A DNA stretch of 64,000 nucleotides, taken from positions 136,327 to 200,326 of the forward strand of contig JAEEGU010000051.1 of NCBI GenBank assembly GCA_016280485.1, written 5' to 3'. Of the stretch, positions 14,533 to 23,087 are shown piece by piece. This stretch comes from Bacillota bacterium (GTDB lineage: Bacteria; Bacillota; Clostridia; Peptostreptococcales; Anaerovoracaceae). Position 1 is the stretch's first letter. Every line of letters starts with the position of its first letter. The translations under genes were made by a program, and so were the position numbers. Under the pieces are notes generated by a model, which saw nothing but the letters and a program-made list of their open reading frames with translations, had not been told where the DNA came from and made no database searches.

Positions 14533-15204
14533 CTACGTTTGACTTTTTATCGCTTTTTCTGCGTCCAGAAAGAGCGTTTGGAGGCTCTGTTTGGACAACG
14601 CCGAAGACCCGTCCAGGACGGCCAAGTATAATCCAGAGCGCAGTTCTTGAAGGTCGGTTGAGAACATCACGTAGCCCAGAGAAAGGCCGTCGTCTTCGAT
14701 TCCAAGAACACTTCCGATCGTGTCGATAATGGGCTTGATGTAAAAGTTGTCGTGGTCGGTTACGGGCCTCTTTTTTTGTACAAACAGGAAACCTGCGGTG
14801 TGCTCTCCCGGGGCGGGTCTCAACTCGCATCTGTGGACAGACATCAGCTCGCGGAGCTCGCAGCGGTATGCGTAAGCTCTCAGCGACGAAGGTGCAGCGT
14901 TGTTGTACGGCAGCGGCATGTGAAGCAGCAGAGGATCAGAATTCAGCAGCCGAACATTACCGCCAGTCGTGTGTTCTGATTTCGGCGCCGGATCCTCGCA
15001 GGGCAAATTTGCGGTAACATCCAGAAGTCGTTGGTATGCTGCACTTATGCGAAAATTTATCTGTGCGGCAATTCGTGCGTAATCAGCCGGATCAGGATAA
15101 TCCTTGCAGAGCTTCTCGCCAAGCGGGGGCAGCAGAACTACGGTATCACGGAATTCTTTTGCCGCTAAAAGGAGCTCCGCCTTGTTTATGCTGCGCTCAG
15201 CCAT
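14533..15204 (-). CDS. Uncharacterised element protein
   Basis: A 223-residue protein with no signal peptide or membrane segment. The N-terminal half is helical (INKAELLLAAKEFRDTVVLL, then DYARIAAQINFRISAAYQRL). The C-terminal half has strands around FLFVQKKRPVTDHDNFYIKP and ends in a helix. The ATG at 15204 lies inside the upstream stop (TATGGCTGA), a typical coupled start, so I prefer it over an earlier in-frame candidate at 15303. Family not recognised. Confidence 0.5.
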   Translation of the reverse strand: MAERSINKAELLLAAKEFRDTVVLLPPLGEKLCKDYPDPADYARIAAQINFRISAAYQRLLDVTANLPCEDPAPKSEHTTGGNVRLLNSDPLLLHMPLPYNNAAPSSLRAYAYRCELRELMSVHRCELRPAPGEHTAGFLFVQKKRPVTDHDNFYIKPIIDTIGSVLGIEDDGLSLGYVMFSTDLQELRSGLYLAVLDGSSALSKQSLQTLFLDAEKAIKSQT

Positions 15205-15787
15205 ACTGGAAAAAATTTGCAGAACCGACATCGTCCAGGACTGCGTAAAGTTCGAACATCCGACTCTCACAGATATCTTCGATAACCTTGAGATTCGGTA
15301 CAACAGCGATGTGTCCCACCGTGTCTTCCCGGGTAATGTTTCGGTTCGAACGCTGGACCATCAAAGAATCAATGACGCTGTTCTTGGTAAGCTGATCGAA
15401 CCAGGTAATATCGTAAGCACGGTTTGTTTCCAGAAACGGGTTCTTCGAAACGTCATCGCCGGTAATGAACATCAAGAGGGACGGGTATCTGCAAAAGCGG
15501 AATTCCAGGATAGAATCGGGATGCAGCGAGCAGAACGTATTGAGCACTTTTTTCATCGCTTCGGCGTATCCTTTGTCCAGGGGGCGATGATTGTAAGTTG
15601 TGATATAGTCGTTATTGTTCGGGTCGAATCTGCACTTGTGGTTGCGGATCAGATTGCCGATATGAAAGTCGATTGTATCCTTGGGGTTGCCCGTTTGCCC
15701 AAAGAAGCGCAGGACGTTGAAATATGATATTCTCCGCGCTGTGATAATCAGGTATTCAATGTTGTCGGCAAGCATCTTATACTTCAC
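15197..15787 (-). CDS. Uncharacterised element protein (DUF5697-like)
   Basis: A 196-residue protein starting with GTG at 15787 behind AAGGAGAG. The N-terminus (IEYLIITARRISYFNVLRFF, then KDTIDFHIGNLIRNHKCRF) looks like a helix-turn-helix region. The remainder is a mixed domain ending MFELYAVLDDVG. It resembles small proteins that recur on Clostridia conjugative elements (DUF5697, by memory). Its stop overlaps the start of the next gene. Confidence 0.45.
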   Translation of the reverse strand: MKYKMLADNIEYLIITARRISYFNVLRFFGQTGNPKDTIDFHIGNLIRNHKCRFDPNNNDYITTYNHRPLDKGYAEAMKKVLNTFCSLHPDSILEFRFCRYPSLLMFITGDDVSKNPFLETNRAYDITWFDQLTKNSVIDSLMVQRSNRNITREDTVGHIAVVPNLKVIEDICESRMFELYAVLDDVGSANFFQYG

Positions 15788-15993
15788 AGATAAACACTCT
15801 CCTTCTGCAACTGAATCGTTGCGAAATTGTCAAAAACGTAAAAAGCAAGTCCAATAGATGCCGGCGAACGTCGGTTTTATAATTTTTTTAGGTGCGTTAG
15901 CCGCTTGCTTATGTACGTTATATAGGGACTTTATTACGGGATCGTTTGCTGATATGTGCGTTATTTCGAGAATACCGCACCGTCTGATTTATT

Positions 15994-16046
15994 CCATTTT
16001 TTGCCAATGTGCGCTTCCGATAAGGTTGCGCACATTGGCGAAAATG
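15994..16046. repeat. Near-perfect 20-bp inverted repeat after virB4
   Basis: CCATTTTTTGCCAATGTGCGC and its near-complement GCGCACATTGGCGAAAATGG are separated by ~13 bp. It stands 47 bp past the virB4 stop in an otherwise empty 300-bp gap (15788-16092). The plus side is followed by GGTTTTTC; the minus side lacks a T-run. It may be a terminator, an RNA-stabilising 3' hairpin or a protein-binding site. The remainder of the gap shows no gene. Confidence 0.5.
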
Positions 16047-16092
16047 GTTTTTCATTACTCGGTACGCTTGTCTTGTGGCTGCGTTCTGTACT

Positions 16093-18561
16093 CTAATAGT
16101 TCGTTAGCTGGCGGAGCTCTTCCGCGGAAGTTGTAACGAGGTTGTGTTCTGTCCTTGATGCGTCAACGTGCATCAAAACCCGGGAAGAACCTGCGCAGAG
16201 CAGGGCGTCGCCGGTGTGGAATTTTACGATCTGGTCGGCCTCCGTGTTGGTAAGGCCGAAAACAGATTGCAGCGAACCGATATCTGCCGCTTTGTTTTTC
16301 AGCAGGAAGTTAATAGCACTGTTGCCGATAACGTCAGCAGCATCCGCTTCTGTCGAGAAGAATCCGGCAAGGTTCTGTGTCGCTCCAACGACGCCGCCGC
16401 CGTAGCCTCTGATTAAACGCCAAATTCTCTTAATGAAGTTTCGACACAGCACCGGCGCGTCAGAGCCGAGGAGTTTCCAAACCTCGTCGATGAAAATGAT
16501 TTTGTTTGCGGTGGGATCCTCCAGGACCTTCGACCAAATGTAGTCAAGGGCGATGAACATGCCAAGCGGTACAAGATCATCTGGAAGCTGCGATACGTCA
16601 ATCGCAACATATTTATTTTCCAGATCTACGTTGGTCTGCTGGTTGAAGGAGTGCAGAGATCCGGTCGGATCGACAAAGCGATTGAGCGCACCCGCCAGGC
16701 GTTCGGCCTGTCTCCCCTGCTGTCTTAACGCGGTCTGAACATCGCCGAGCACCGGCATACGCTTGTACTGCCCCGGACGGTTCGGATCCTCCAGTGAACG
16801 GTTGTTGGCTGTTATGCCGTATCGCTCATAGGCTGCCACAAGCGCCTTATCCAGACATTGTTGCTCTACGACGGAAATATCCGGAACCAGGAGTCGGAAA
16901 AAGATGTGGAGCTGCTGGATCTTTGCTACGAGAATAGAATCGTTTGATTCTGCATCTCCATAAAGCGTTTTCGCATTAGTCGTATCCTGTTTCCGGATTC
17001 CGAGGACATTGATGTTTTGAGGAGAACCGCCGCCCAAACGTATATACTGGCCTCCGATTGCTCTGCACGGGCGGATGAACTCATGTCCTTTTTCCGGCGC
17101 AATCACAAACGTCTGGATCTGCCTTGTGCGGAAACGCAGCGCCATGTTTTGCAGCAAATAGGATTTGCCGGCTCCAGACATACCAAGGATAGTCATATTC
17201 CCGTTCTGATACTTATGAGCATTGAACGGGTCCAGGAATATCAGGCTCTCATTTTTGGCGTTACGGCCCAGGAATATCCCTCGTTCGTCGTTGATATCAG
17301 GGGACGAAAACGGATACATGGTTGCAACGGAGCTGGTAAGAGCGTTCCTTCGCATTGCCTTGAAAAGCGTGGGTTCAATACTGCAAAGAGGCAAGCTGGC
17401 TCTGAAAGCATCCAACTGGCGGAATCGGAACGGAAGCAGGTCGATGTCCATTGACTTACAGTAGGAGCGCATCTGCCGCACCTTCCACTCCAATTCCTCC
17501 TTACTGTTCGCGGCGATCGTGACCATGATGCCAAAGTAGAAGAAATCCTCCCCGGCTGCCAGACCTGATTTAATCAGCTCACCGGCCCGGACCATGTTGG
17601 CCATCATGTAGTAGTTTGGATTGGATGCCTGGGCGTTGTCCAGATTCGATCTGTTATTGTTATGGATATACCGAAGCCTGCGCTGAACCTTGTCCGGGGT
17701 CTCCTTCTGGAGAAAAATATCTACGTCAATTTCCGAACCTGCGTCGATCAAGAACGTCAGCCAGCCGCCAATTACACGGGAAGGGAGCGAACGGCCGGGA
17801 ATGTAGCAGAAGGAGTAGAACTTCCCGTCCACCAGCATTTCGGTTGAGGAAAACTTCGTGTTAATCTTCTCCGGAGAAATGATATTAGTTACCGGAAGGA
17901 TTGCGTCCTCTTCCATCCCATAGGCCTGGAGAAACTCCATGAAAGCGGCCTGTCTGCGGTCTTCATATGTCATGATCTCGCTTTTCCCGCGTGAGTAGAT
18001 TTCGTACAGGTACGAGAGCTGCTGTTCGCCAGCGTCTACGTCGGGAGGGTTAATCAACGTATTTCCGCAGTTGCTTAAAGCGGAGGTAATTGCCCGTTCT
18101 TTTGCAAGCATGTGCTGGACAATATCACTGTACGTTGGCTTTTTATTCCCGAAGGCCGTACGATCCATCTCAAAAATAACAAAAAATTGTCTTGAAACAC
18201 CTCTTTCCCGTCCGACCTGCTCAACCAGGCTGATTTGCTCCTGCTGCAGGATTTTACAGTTTGCGTTTCTTTCCTGACGCATATCTGCCTGAAGCTGCTG
18301 TACATACCCTTCCGTATCCGCAGGTCGAGTGACTACCTTGATCTGCGCTTTAGGCGGAAGGATACGGATAAAGCCTGCAAAGTCAGCAATCACGCCGTTC
18401 TGGTCTGTCGCGGATCTTAATAGAAAATTGATCGGAGTAAATTGAAGGATTTTAACATACCGATGATCTTTTGTAATAATAATGCCGTCAGCAGTTACCT
18501 CTTCTACCTGACAGAAATCCTGGGTGGAAGTGATCTGGATTTTCTTTTCCGCGTTAGCCAC
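16093..18561 (-). CDS. virB4: Type IV secretion ATPase, VirB4/TrbE family
   Basis: An 822-residue protein. Walker A GMSGAGKS lies near residue 460 and Walker B IIFIDEVWKLLG near 690; GATQNLAGFFSTE follows, as in VirB4/TraC ATPases. The N-terminal ~400 residues match the VirB4 N-domain. It powers pilus/channel assembly at the inner face of the membrane. I chose the GTG at 18561, inside the previous stop codon and behind GGGGGTGA; a longer frame to 18618 lacks such a site. Co-transcribed with the VirB3-like gene, the usual VirB3-VirB4 order. Confidence 0.9.
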   Translation of the reverse strand: MANAEKKIQITSTQDFCQVEEVTADGIIITKDHRYVKILQFTPINFLLRSATDQNGVIADFAGFIRILPPKAQIKVVTRPADTEGYVQQLQADMRQERNANCKILQQEQISLVEQVGRERGVSRQFFVIFEMDRTAFGNKKPTYSDIVQHMLAKERAITSALSNCGNTLINPPDVDAGEQQLSYLYEIYSRGKSEIMTYEDRRQAAFMEFLQAYGMEEDAILPVTNIISPEKINTKFSSTEMLVDGKFYSFCYIPGRSLPSRVIGGWLTFLIDAGSEIDVDIFLQKETPDKVQRRLRYIHNNNRSNLDNAQASNPNYYMMANMVRAGELIKSGLAAGEDFFYFGIMVTIAANSKEELEWKVRQMRSYCKSMDIDLLPFRFRQLDAFRASLPLCSIEPTLFKAMRRNALTSSVATMYPFSSPDINDERGIFLGRNAKNESLIFLDPFNAHKYQNGNMTILGMSGAGKSYLLQNMALRFRTRQIQTFVIAPEKGHEFIRPCRAIGGQYIRLGGGSPQNINVLGIRKQDTTNAKTLYGDAESNDSILVAKIQQLHIFFRLLVPDISVVEQQCLDKALVAAYERYGITANNRSLEDPNRPGQYKRMPVLGDVQTALRQQGRQAERLAGALNRFVDPTGSLHSFNQQTNVDLENKYVAIDVSQLPDDLVPLGMFIALDYIWSKVLEDPTANKIIFIDEVWKLLGSDAPVLCRNFIKRIWRLIRGYGGGVVGATQNLAGFFSTEADAADVIGNSAINFLLKNKAADIGSLQSVFGLTNTEADQIVKFHTGDALLCAGSSRVLMHVDASRTEHNLVTTSAEELRQLTNY

Positions 18562-19198
18562 CAAAGTCACCCCCGAAAATATCATTGTCGCCAACCAGGA
18601 GCACGTCGTTGACTTCATCGTCGTCTACGTCGGTCAGCGTGATTTCATTACTGAACTTTTCCTGGCGAGGCTTCTCGGGCCTCAGACGGGCGGCCGCGGC
18701 GTTAATTGCTTCGATAGATCTGTCAGGCCGGAAAATGAATTCGTCTTCCGTCTTGTCAGACTCAGCCAGGGCCGCTTCCTGCCGTGCGCTAAGCCACTGG
18801 CTGTACGCAGCCTGGAGCTTTTCACCGGGCATTTCCCGATGCATCAGGGCGTCAAGAGCGCTCATTTTTTGCGCATCCGCATTGTGATTGTATAGCATCA
18901 CAGATTTCTTCTTGTGATACTTGTAGGCAGCGAGGAGATACTGCGATGCGGGTTCGTCATTGATCCCGGAAAGAAATACGATCGTTACGGGGCCAAGGAG
19001 TGTGATCATAACCGTTATACGTGTCATTAGAGAGGAAAAATGGAACATACTGAGGATCAGAAACAGGAAAAAGTCTACGATTGCAGCCTCGATTACATTT
19101 CGTGTCTTCAGCATTCCGTTGAGAATGTGACCACCTTCAATGAAATTGGCCGGAATTTCCTGTTCGTCCGGGCCTCTTCTATCTTCTGTTTCGTGCAT
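18554..19198 (-). CDS. VirB3-like membrane protein (PrgI-type) with cytoplasmic tail
   Basis: About 214 residues. Two adjacent hydrophobic segments (AAIVDFFLFLILSMF and ITVMITLLGPVTIVFL, residues ~35-80) form the VirB3/PrgI-type membrane hairpin. A long soluble tail with an acidic C-terminus follows. It overlaps the virB4 start, the standard arrangement. The ATG at 19198 is chosen; a GTG at 19210 next to GAGGAG is an alternative. Confidence 0.65.
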   Translation of the reverse strand: MHETEDRRGPDEQEIPANFIEGGHILNGMLKTRNVIEAAIVDFFLFLILSMFHFSSLMTRITVMITLLGPVTIVFLSGINDEPASQYLLAAYKYHKKKSVMLYNHNADAQKMSALDALMHREMPGEKLQAAYSQWLSARQEAALAESDKTEDEFIFRPDRSIEAINAAAARLRPEKPRQEKFSNEITLTDVDDDEVNDVLLVGDNDIFGGDFGG

Positions 19199-19227
19199 AT
19201 CTCCTTGCACCTCCTCTTTCTTGAAAG

Positions 19228-19258
19228 CACGGCCCTCCCCTTTTCGGAAAGGGCCGTG
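19228..19258. terminator. GC hairpin between S1-domain and VirB3-like genes
   Basis: An 8-bp stem CACGGCCC / GGGCCGTG with a TTTT tail on the plus side and GCTTTC on the minus side. It lies within the minus-strand operon, so it probably acts as an attenuator or RNA-processing/stability element. Confidence 0.5.
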
Positions 19259-19277
19259 TTTTGTTGCTCAATGTTTT

Positions 19278-20603
19278 TTACATGCCAAGATCAGGCTCGT
19301 CTACGGTCTGAATCGCCGCCCAGATAATTCCTTTGTCGAGGTCGATCTTGCGAATCCTGGCAAGCCCGGTGGAACCGGGGACAATCTGCTGGGAGAGATT
19401 ATTGACCGAAGCAAAACGCTCGGAAACCCGGGCAGATACGCCGAAGGCTGTCAGAGAGATGTGATAGGTAAACGTGGCGCCTTTATTGATCGGCGCAACG
19501 CTGATTACCTTGTAGGGCGTTACGATGCCAAAGGGAATATTCGCAAGAATGGCGTTGCGCTTTTCTCTTTCGACGGGCTCCGCGCTGTATTCGACGTTGG
19601 TGATGCGGCCTGTGCTGTCCCGATCAACCTTCGTAATTTCAACTTCGATGTCGCTGCCGACCTTGTAGAAGTTGCGAACATTGTCAATCGCCACATCGGA
19701 GGAAAGATCGCTCCGGAACAGTCTCCTGTCAATTCCTCCAGCGCATACGAGGACGGCAGTACCGTTCGCGCTCACGGACACAATCTTGCCGGTCATACGA
19801 TCGCCAACGTCGAGTCTGCGCCTTGCATGAGATCCGAAGGATCTCTCCTGCTGAATGCGCATAGCCTCCACGCGAGACGCCCGTGCGACATATCGGAACT
19901 GGCCGTGATCGTCCTTGTTTGAAACACAGCCGACGGACTGGAAGACAACGTAGATATTGCCGCCTTTGGAATTCTGACAAATGCAGCGGTTCAGCATTTG
20001 CCGCTTAGCGACGAGGAGCTTGCTCGGATCGTCAACGACGGGCTTTCTGTTGGGGAAAAAGTCCTCGAAAGGAATCTGGACAACAATTTTTCCGTCGTAG
20101 AGACACAGGGCGTAGACTGTGTTCTCCTTGGGAGCTTCCTGGACGCCGATTACAGCAATGGGACCATGCACCATCTTGGTACGAATGAGGCCCTGGATAC
20201 CGAGCACAGAGGAAGCAATGTCGCTCACATTGGATCCACTGGTTTTCGGACGTTCCGCCGCAGCTTCTCTTCTGCTCACAGCAGTCAGGGCGGCGTCACG
20301 GCCGACGGGAGATCCCTTGCCCCGATTTGAGTCAGTGCCGCGCCTGGCGGTTACGAACTCCATAGCCTTTTCCATGGCAGTGCCCATATCAGCCTTGCCG
20401 ATAGTGTGCGGCTCGTCCAGAGGCTCTTCGTCTTCATCCTCGTCTTCCAAATCGAAGGCATCATCGCCTCCTATCAGAGGCAGCCCGTCAATGCCCTGGA
20501 CCGGGATATAATCGTCATCGCCTTCAGGTTCCGGGATGTCTGTATTCTTGACGGCTTCCGGGCCTTCATCAAGAATATCTGGATTTCTTTCTTCGATAGA
20601 CAT
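19278..20603 (-). CDS. S1-like RNA-binding domain protein of the transfer operon
   Basis: A 441-residue protein. The first ~75 residues are very acidic (FDLEDEDEDEEPLDE). Residues ~265-345 look like an S1 domain: VGDRMTGKIVSVSANGTAVL, then FYKVGSDIEVEITKVDRD. A second strand-rich segment near the end (IVPGSTGLARIRKIDLDKG) could be another OB-type fold. ATG behind AAAGGAG; first gene after the consensus promoter at 20683-20711. An S1 protein is not a standard secretion-system part, so it may act on the transfer-operon mRNA or on the transferred strand. Confidence 0.6.
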   Translation of the reverse strand: MSIEERNPDILDEGPEAVKNTDIPEPEGDDDYIPVQGIDGLPLIGGDDAFDLEDEDEDEEPLDEPHTIGKADMGTAMEKAMEFVTARRGTDSNRGKGSPVGRDAALTAVSRREAAAERPKTSGSNVSDIASSVLGIQGLIRTKMVHGPIAVIGVQEAPKENTVYALCLYDGKIVVQIPFEDFFPNRKPVVDDPSKLLVAKRQMLNRCICQNSKGGNIYVVFQSVGCVSNKDDHGQFRYVARASRVEAMRIQQERSFGSHARRRLDVGDRMTGKIVSVSANGTAVLVCAGGIDRRLFRSDLSSDVAIDNVRNFYKVGSDIEVEITKVDRDSTGRITNVEYSAEPVEREKRNAILANIPFGIVTPYKVISVAPINKGATFTYHISLTAFGVSARVSERFASVNNLSQQIVPGSTGLARIRKIDLDKGIIWAAIQTVDEPDLGM

Positions 20604-20682
20604 GTAATTGCTCCTTTCGATAATAGTTCAGCCTGGTAAAGCATCAGACTACACAGTATTAGCCTATTTATATGCCGAATTT

Positions 20683-20711
20683 ATTATATAATTAAATTAT
20701 CAATGTGTCAA
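20683..20711 (-). promoter_or_regulatory. Consensus promoter of the S1/virB3/virB4 operon
   Basis: Minus strand TTGACA (20711-20706), 17 bp, TATAAT (20688-20683), preceded by CGCTCAGGG, close to the CTCAGAG seen before other -35 boxes of the element. Confidence 0.85.
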
Positions 20712-20740
20712 CCCTGAGCGATAAAAATATCAAGGCAAAT

Positions 20741-20775
20741 AAAAAAAGTTTCCGCTTGAAACGGAAACTTTTTTC
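20741..20775. terminator. Bidirectional terminator after virD4
   Basis: Stem GTTTCCG / CGGAAAC with A7 and T6 flanks. It ends the upstream transfer operon (pilins to virD4) before the promoter of the S1/virB4 operon. Confidence 0.85.
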
Positions 20776-20784
20776 TGGCTGCTG

Positions 20785-23085
20785 TTATTTTGCGTTTGGT
20801 TTTTTACCCTTTTCCTGTGCGCTCATTGCTGCCGCAAGTGCGGCGTTGATTTGGCCTTTTGCGCTCAGTATTTGAGATATATTTCCGATTTGTGCCGGCG
20901 GCTCTGAAAGTTCCTTTTTTGGGAGCGAATTGTTGCTTTCCGCTGGCTTCGGCCTCTTCTTTTGTGTTGTCGATGGTGCTACTGTTGCTGCCGCAGCGAT
21001 AACAGGCTTTTGGGGATTTTTCTCGGAGGTAAGATTCACGACAGAATCTTCAATAATATCATCTTCAACCGAGATTGCGGTTTCGGTCTCAGCCTGTTTA
21101 TTGTCAGAAAGAACGACGTCCGTTTCTTCTGTAGACAAGACTTCCGTTTCAACCCATGTAATATTTTCGACTACGAGACTGTCACCACCGCACATTTCTC
21201 GATATTGCTCCAGCGTGTATTTTCCTGCTTCTATTTCAGGCAACGGGAGTACCGGGGGCTTCTCCCCTTCGCAGTTATTGGCGTACCAAGCGTCGAACTG
21301 CCGCACCCGTTCCTCTTCCAGGTCAATCACCAGGCGGCGAAGCGCCACGTCAACAAAACGTGGGAAATCATCACCCGATGCTGGGCTGCAGAGCTTATAA
21401 TATGGATGCAGTGTTTTCGGAAATTTGTTTAACACGATGGGATTACAGTTTTGCACGACCAGCAGCGCTCGATCTTCTCCTAAACGCGCCAATTCATCCG
21501 GTGTTAAAACCTGACGTTTACCGGCGCCGGTGCTGTGGCGAAGGCCGACGGGGATCAGTGGCCGTTTTACTGGATGCTGTTCCGTTACGGTCTGTATTGT
21601 TGAAATGCCGCTTCTGTCTGAAAACCGCTGTTCTGTTTCAGGATCATTAAAGCCGACGCCAAGCTGGAACGAACAGTTGTTCAGAATCGTGTTCCAGGTT
21701 TCAGGATAAAGACGCTTTAGCTGGTCAAGATCCTGGCACGCGAACATGATCGTGATGTCTCTTGACCGAACTGTAGAAATCTTCTGGTCAAAGTCAGGGA
21801 GAACACCTAAATTCGCAAATTCGTCCAGGATAAAGTTGACCGGTACAGGACAGCGCTGATCCTTCTGCTTATCCGCAAAGCGCATCAAATCGATAAAGAG
21901 GAACGTGATAAAAAGGGCAGTGTAAAAATCATAAGTGCGGTCATAGTCTGGCACGATGATATAGTACAGGCATTTCTTTTTTGCGGGTCGCGTCATGTCG
22001 ATTTCATCGAAAGACGTAAGCATACGGATGTTTGGATCCGCAAGTGTGTGTAGACTCGTACCGAGATTTGACAAAATGTTGCCGCGTAGATTTGGAGATG
22101 TTTGCTTGTAGGTTTTATAAGCGTCACGGGCAGCATCACAGCATTCCGTCTCAGAAAATAGCTGATCGAGACTGCTTTCATCGTTGTCCAGAATCATTTG
22201 ATACGCTGATGCGAAAGAACGTGGTTTTTTCGGGGGATCGCCGAACATTGGGCTGCTGAGGACAAACAGGCAGACAGACTTCAGCAACGCAAGAGGGCCT
22301 GCAGAGAAGATAGACGACTCGTTACGCAGAGAAGTATTTCGTATGACGGCATCCGCAAACGTGGAGGCACGGTTGCTGTCGATGTTCCCGTCTTCATCCA
22401 GAATCTCCTTCAAGCAATCCCAGCCATGCGATCTGGTAGGCTCTTTAAGGTTAAAGATTTTAACCTCGTAGCCGAATTTTCTGCCAAGCTCGACGGTAGC
22501 GTTATGGACCGCTCCCTTTGTATCTGCAGATATGATTGATTCGCCGCGCTTGATAGCCTGGTAGATCGCAGGCTCAATTACGCTGTAGGATTTACCGGAA
22601 CCGGCAGCGCCAAAAGCGCCGACGTTTCGATTGATTCGAAACCTTTCCGGCTTCATTTCAAGGCATTTCCTGCCCTTTTCATCCTCCTGGCCGAAGATCA
22701 TTCCAAGGCACGCATCTACTGGGCGCACGTTCGTATATTTCTTGGCATCTTCTGTCGTGCCGGGTCTGGCCGTGCCATACGTGCCGTCTTTCGAGTAAAC
22801 TACGCCTCTGTCGTCCACAAGGGCGGCATTTACATTCTGGACCATTCGGAGCAGGACAAAGATTATGATGACGGCCGCACAGATCAGAGCCAGCGCAAAC
22901 GGAGATTTTCCTGTGCTGTTCGCCTGCTTTACGATGGAAATCGGGTTGAGTTCCCATTCAAAATAGCAGATGTAATAATGCACGATGAATACCAGATAGG
23001 CAGTCAAAATAGCCGATAGAGCAGCAATGATGAAAAAGCGGTTTCGCAGCGTCTTCGTGCCAAACAGTTTTTTTATGCCTTTCAT
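20785..23085 (-). CDS. virD4: Type IV coupling protein, VirD4/TraG family
   Basis: A 766-residue protein. Two or three N-terminal membrane segments lie within the first ~90 residues. Walker A FGAAGSGKS is near residue 160, and Walker B VNFILDEFANLG near 420. It links the relaxosome to the secretion channel at the membrane. The C-terminal ~170 residues are a low-complexity acidic/Thr-rich tail. ATG behind GGAGGAGGG, 2 bp after the CHAP gene stop. The family assignment is firm. Confidence 0.92.
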   Translation of the reverse strand: MKGIKKLFGTKTLRNRFFIIAALSAILTAYLVFIVHYYICYFEWELNPISIVKQANSTGKSPFALALICAAVIIIFVLLRMVQNVNAALVDDRGVVYSKDGTYGTARPGTTEDAKKYTNVRPVDACLGMIFGQEDEKGRKCLEMKPERFRINRNVGAFGAAGSGKSYSVIEPAIYQAIKRGESIISADTKGAVHNATVELGRKFGYEVKIFNLKEPTRSHGWDCLKEILDEDGNIDSNRASTFADAVIRNTSLRNESSIFSAGPLALLKSVCLFVLSSPMFGDPPKKPRSFASAYQMILDNDESSLDQLFSETECCDAARDAYKTYKQTSPNLRGNILSNLGTSLHTLADPNIRMLTSFDEIDMTRPAKKKCLYYIIVPDYDRTYDFYTALFITFLFIDLMRFADKQKDQRCPVPVNFILDEFANLGVLPDFDQKISTVRSRDITIMFACQDLDQLKRLYPETWNTILNNCSFQLGVGFNDPETEQRFSDRSGISTIQTVTEQHPVKRPLIPVGLRHSTGAGKRQVLTPDELARLGEDRALLVVQNCNPIVLNKFPKTLHPYYKLCSPASGDDFPRFVDVALRRLVIDLEEERVRQFDAWYANNCEGEKPPVLPLPEIEAGKYTLEQYREMCGGDSLVVENITWVETEVLSTEETDVVLSDNKQAETETAISVEDDIIEDSVVNLTSEKNPQKPVIAAAATVAPSTTQKKRPKPAESNNSLPKKELSEPPAQIGNISQILSAKGQINAALAAAMSAQEKGKKPNAK

Positions 23086-23087
23086 TC

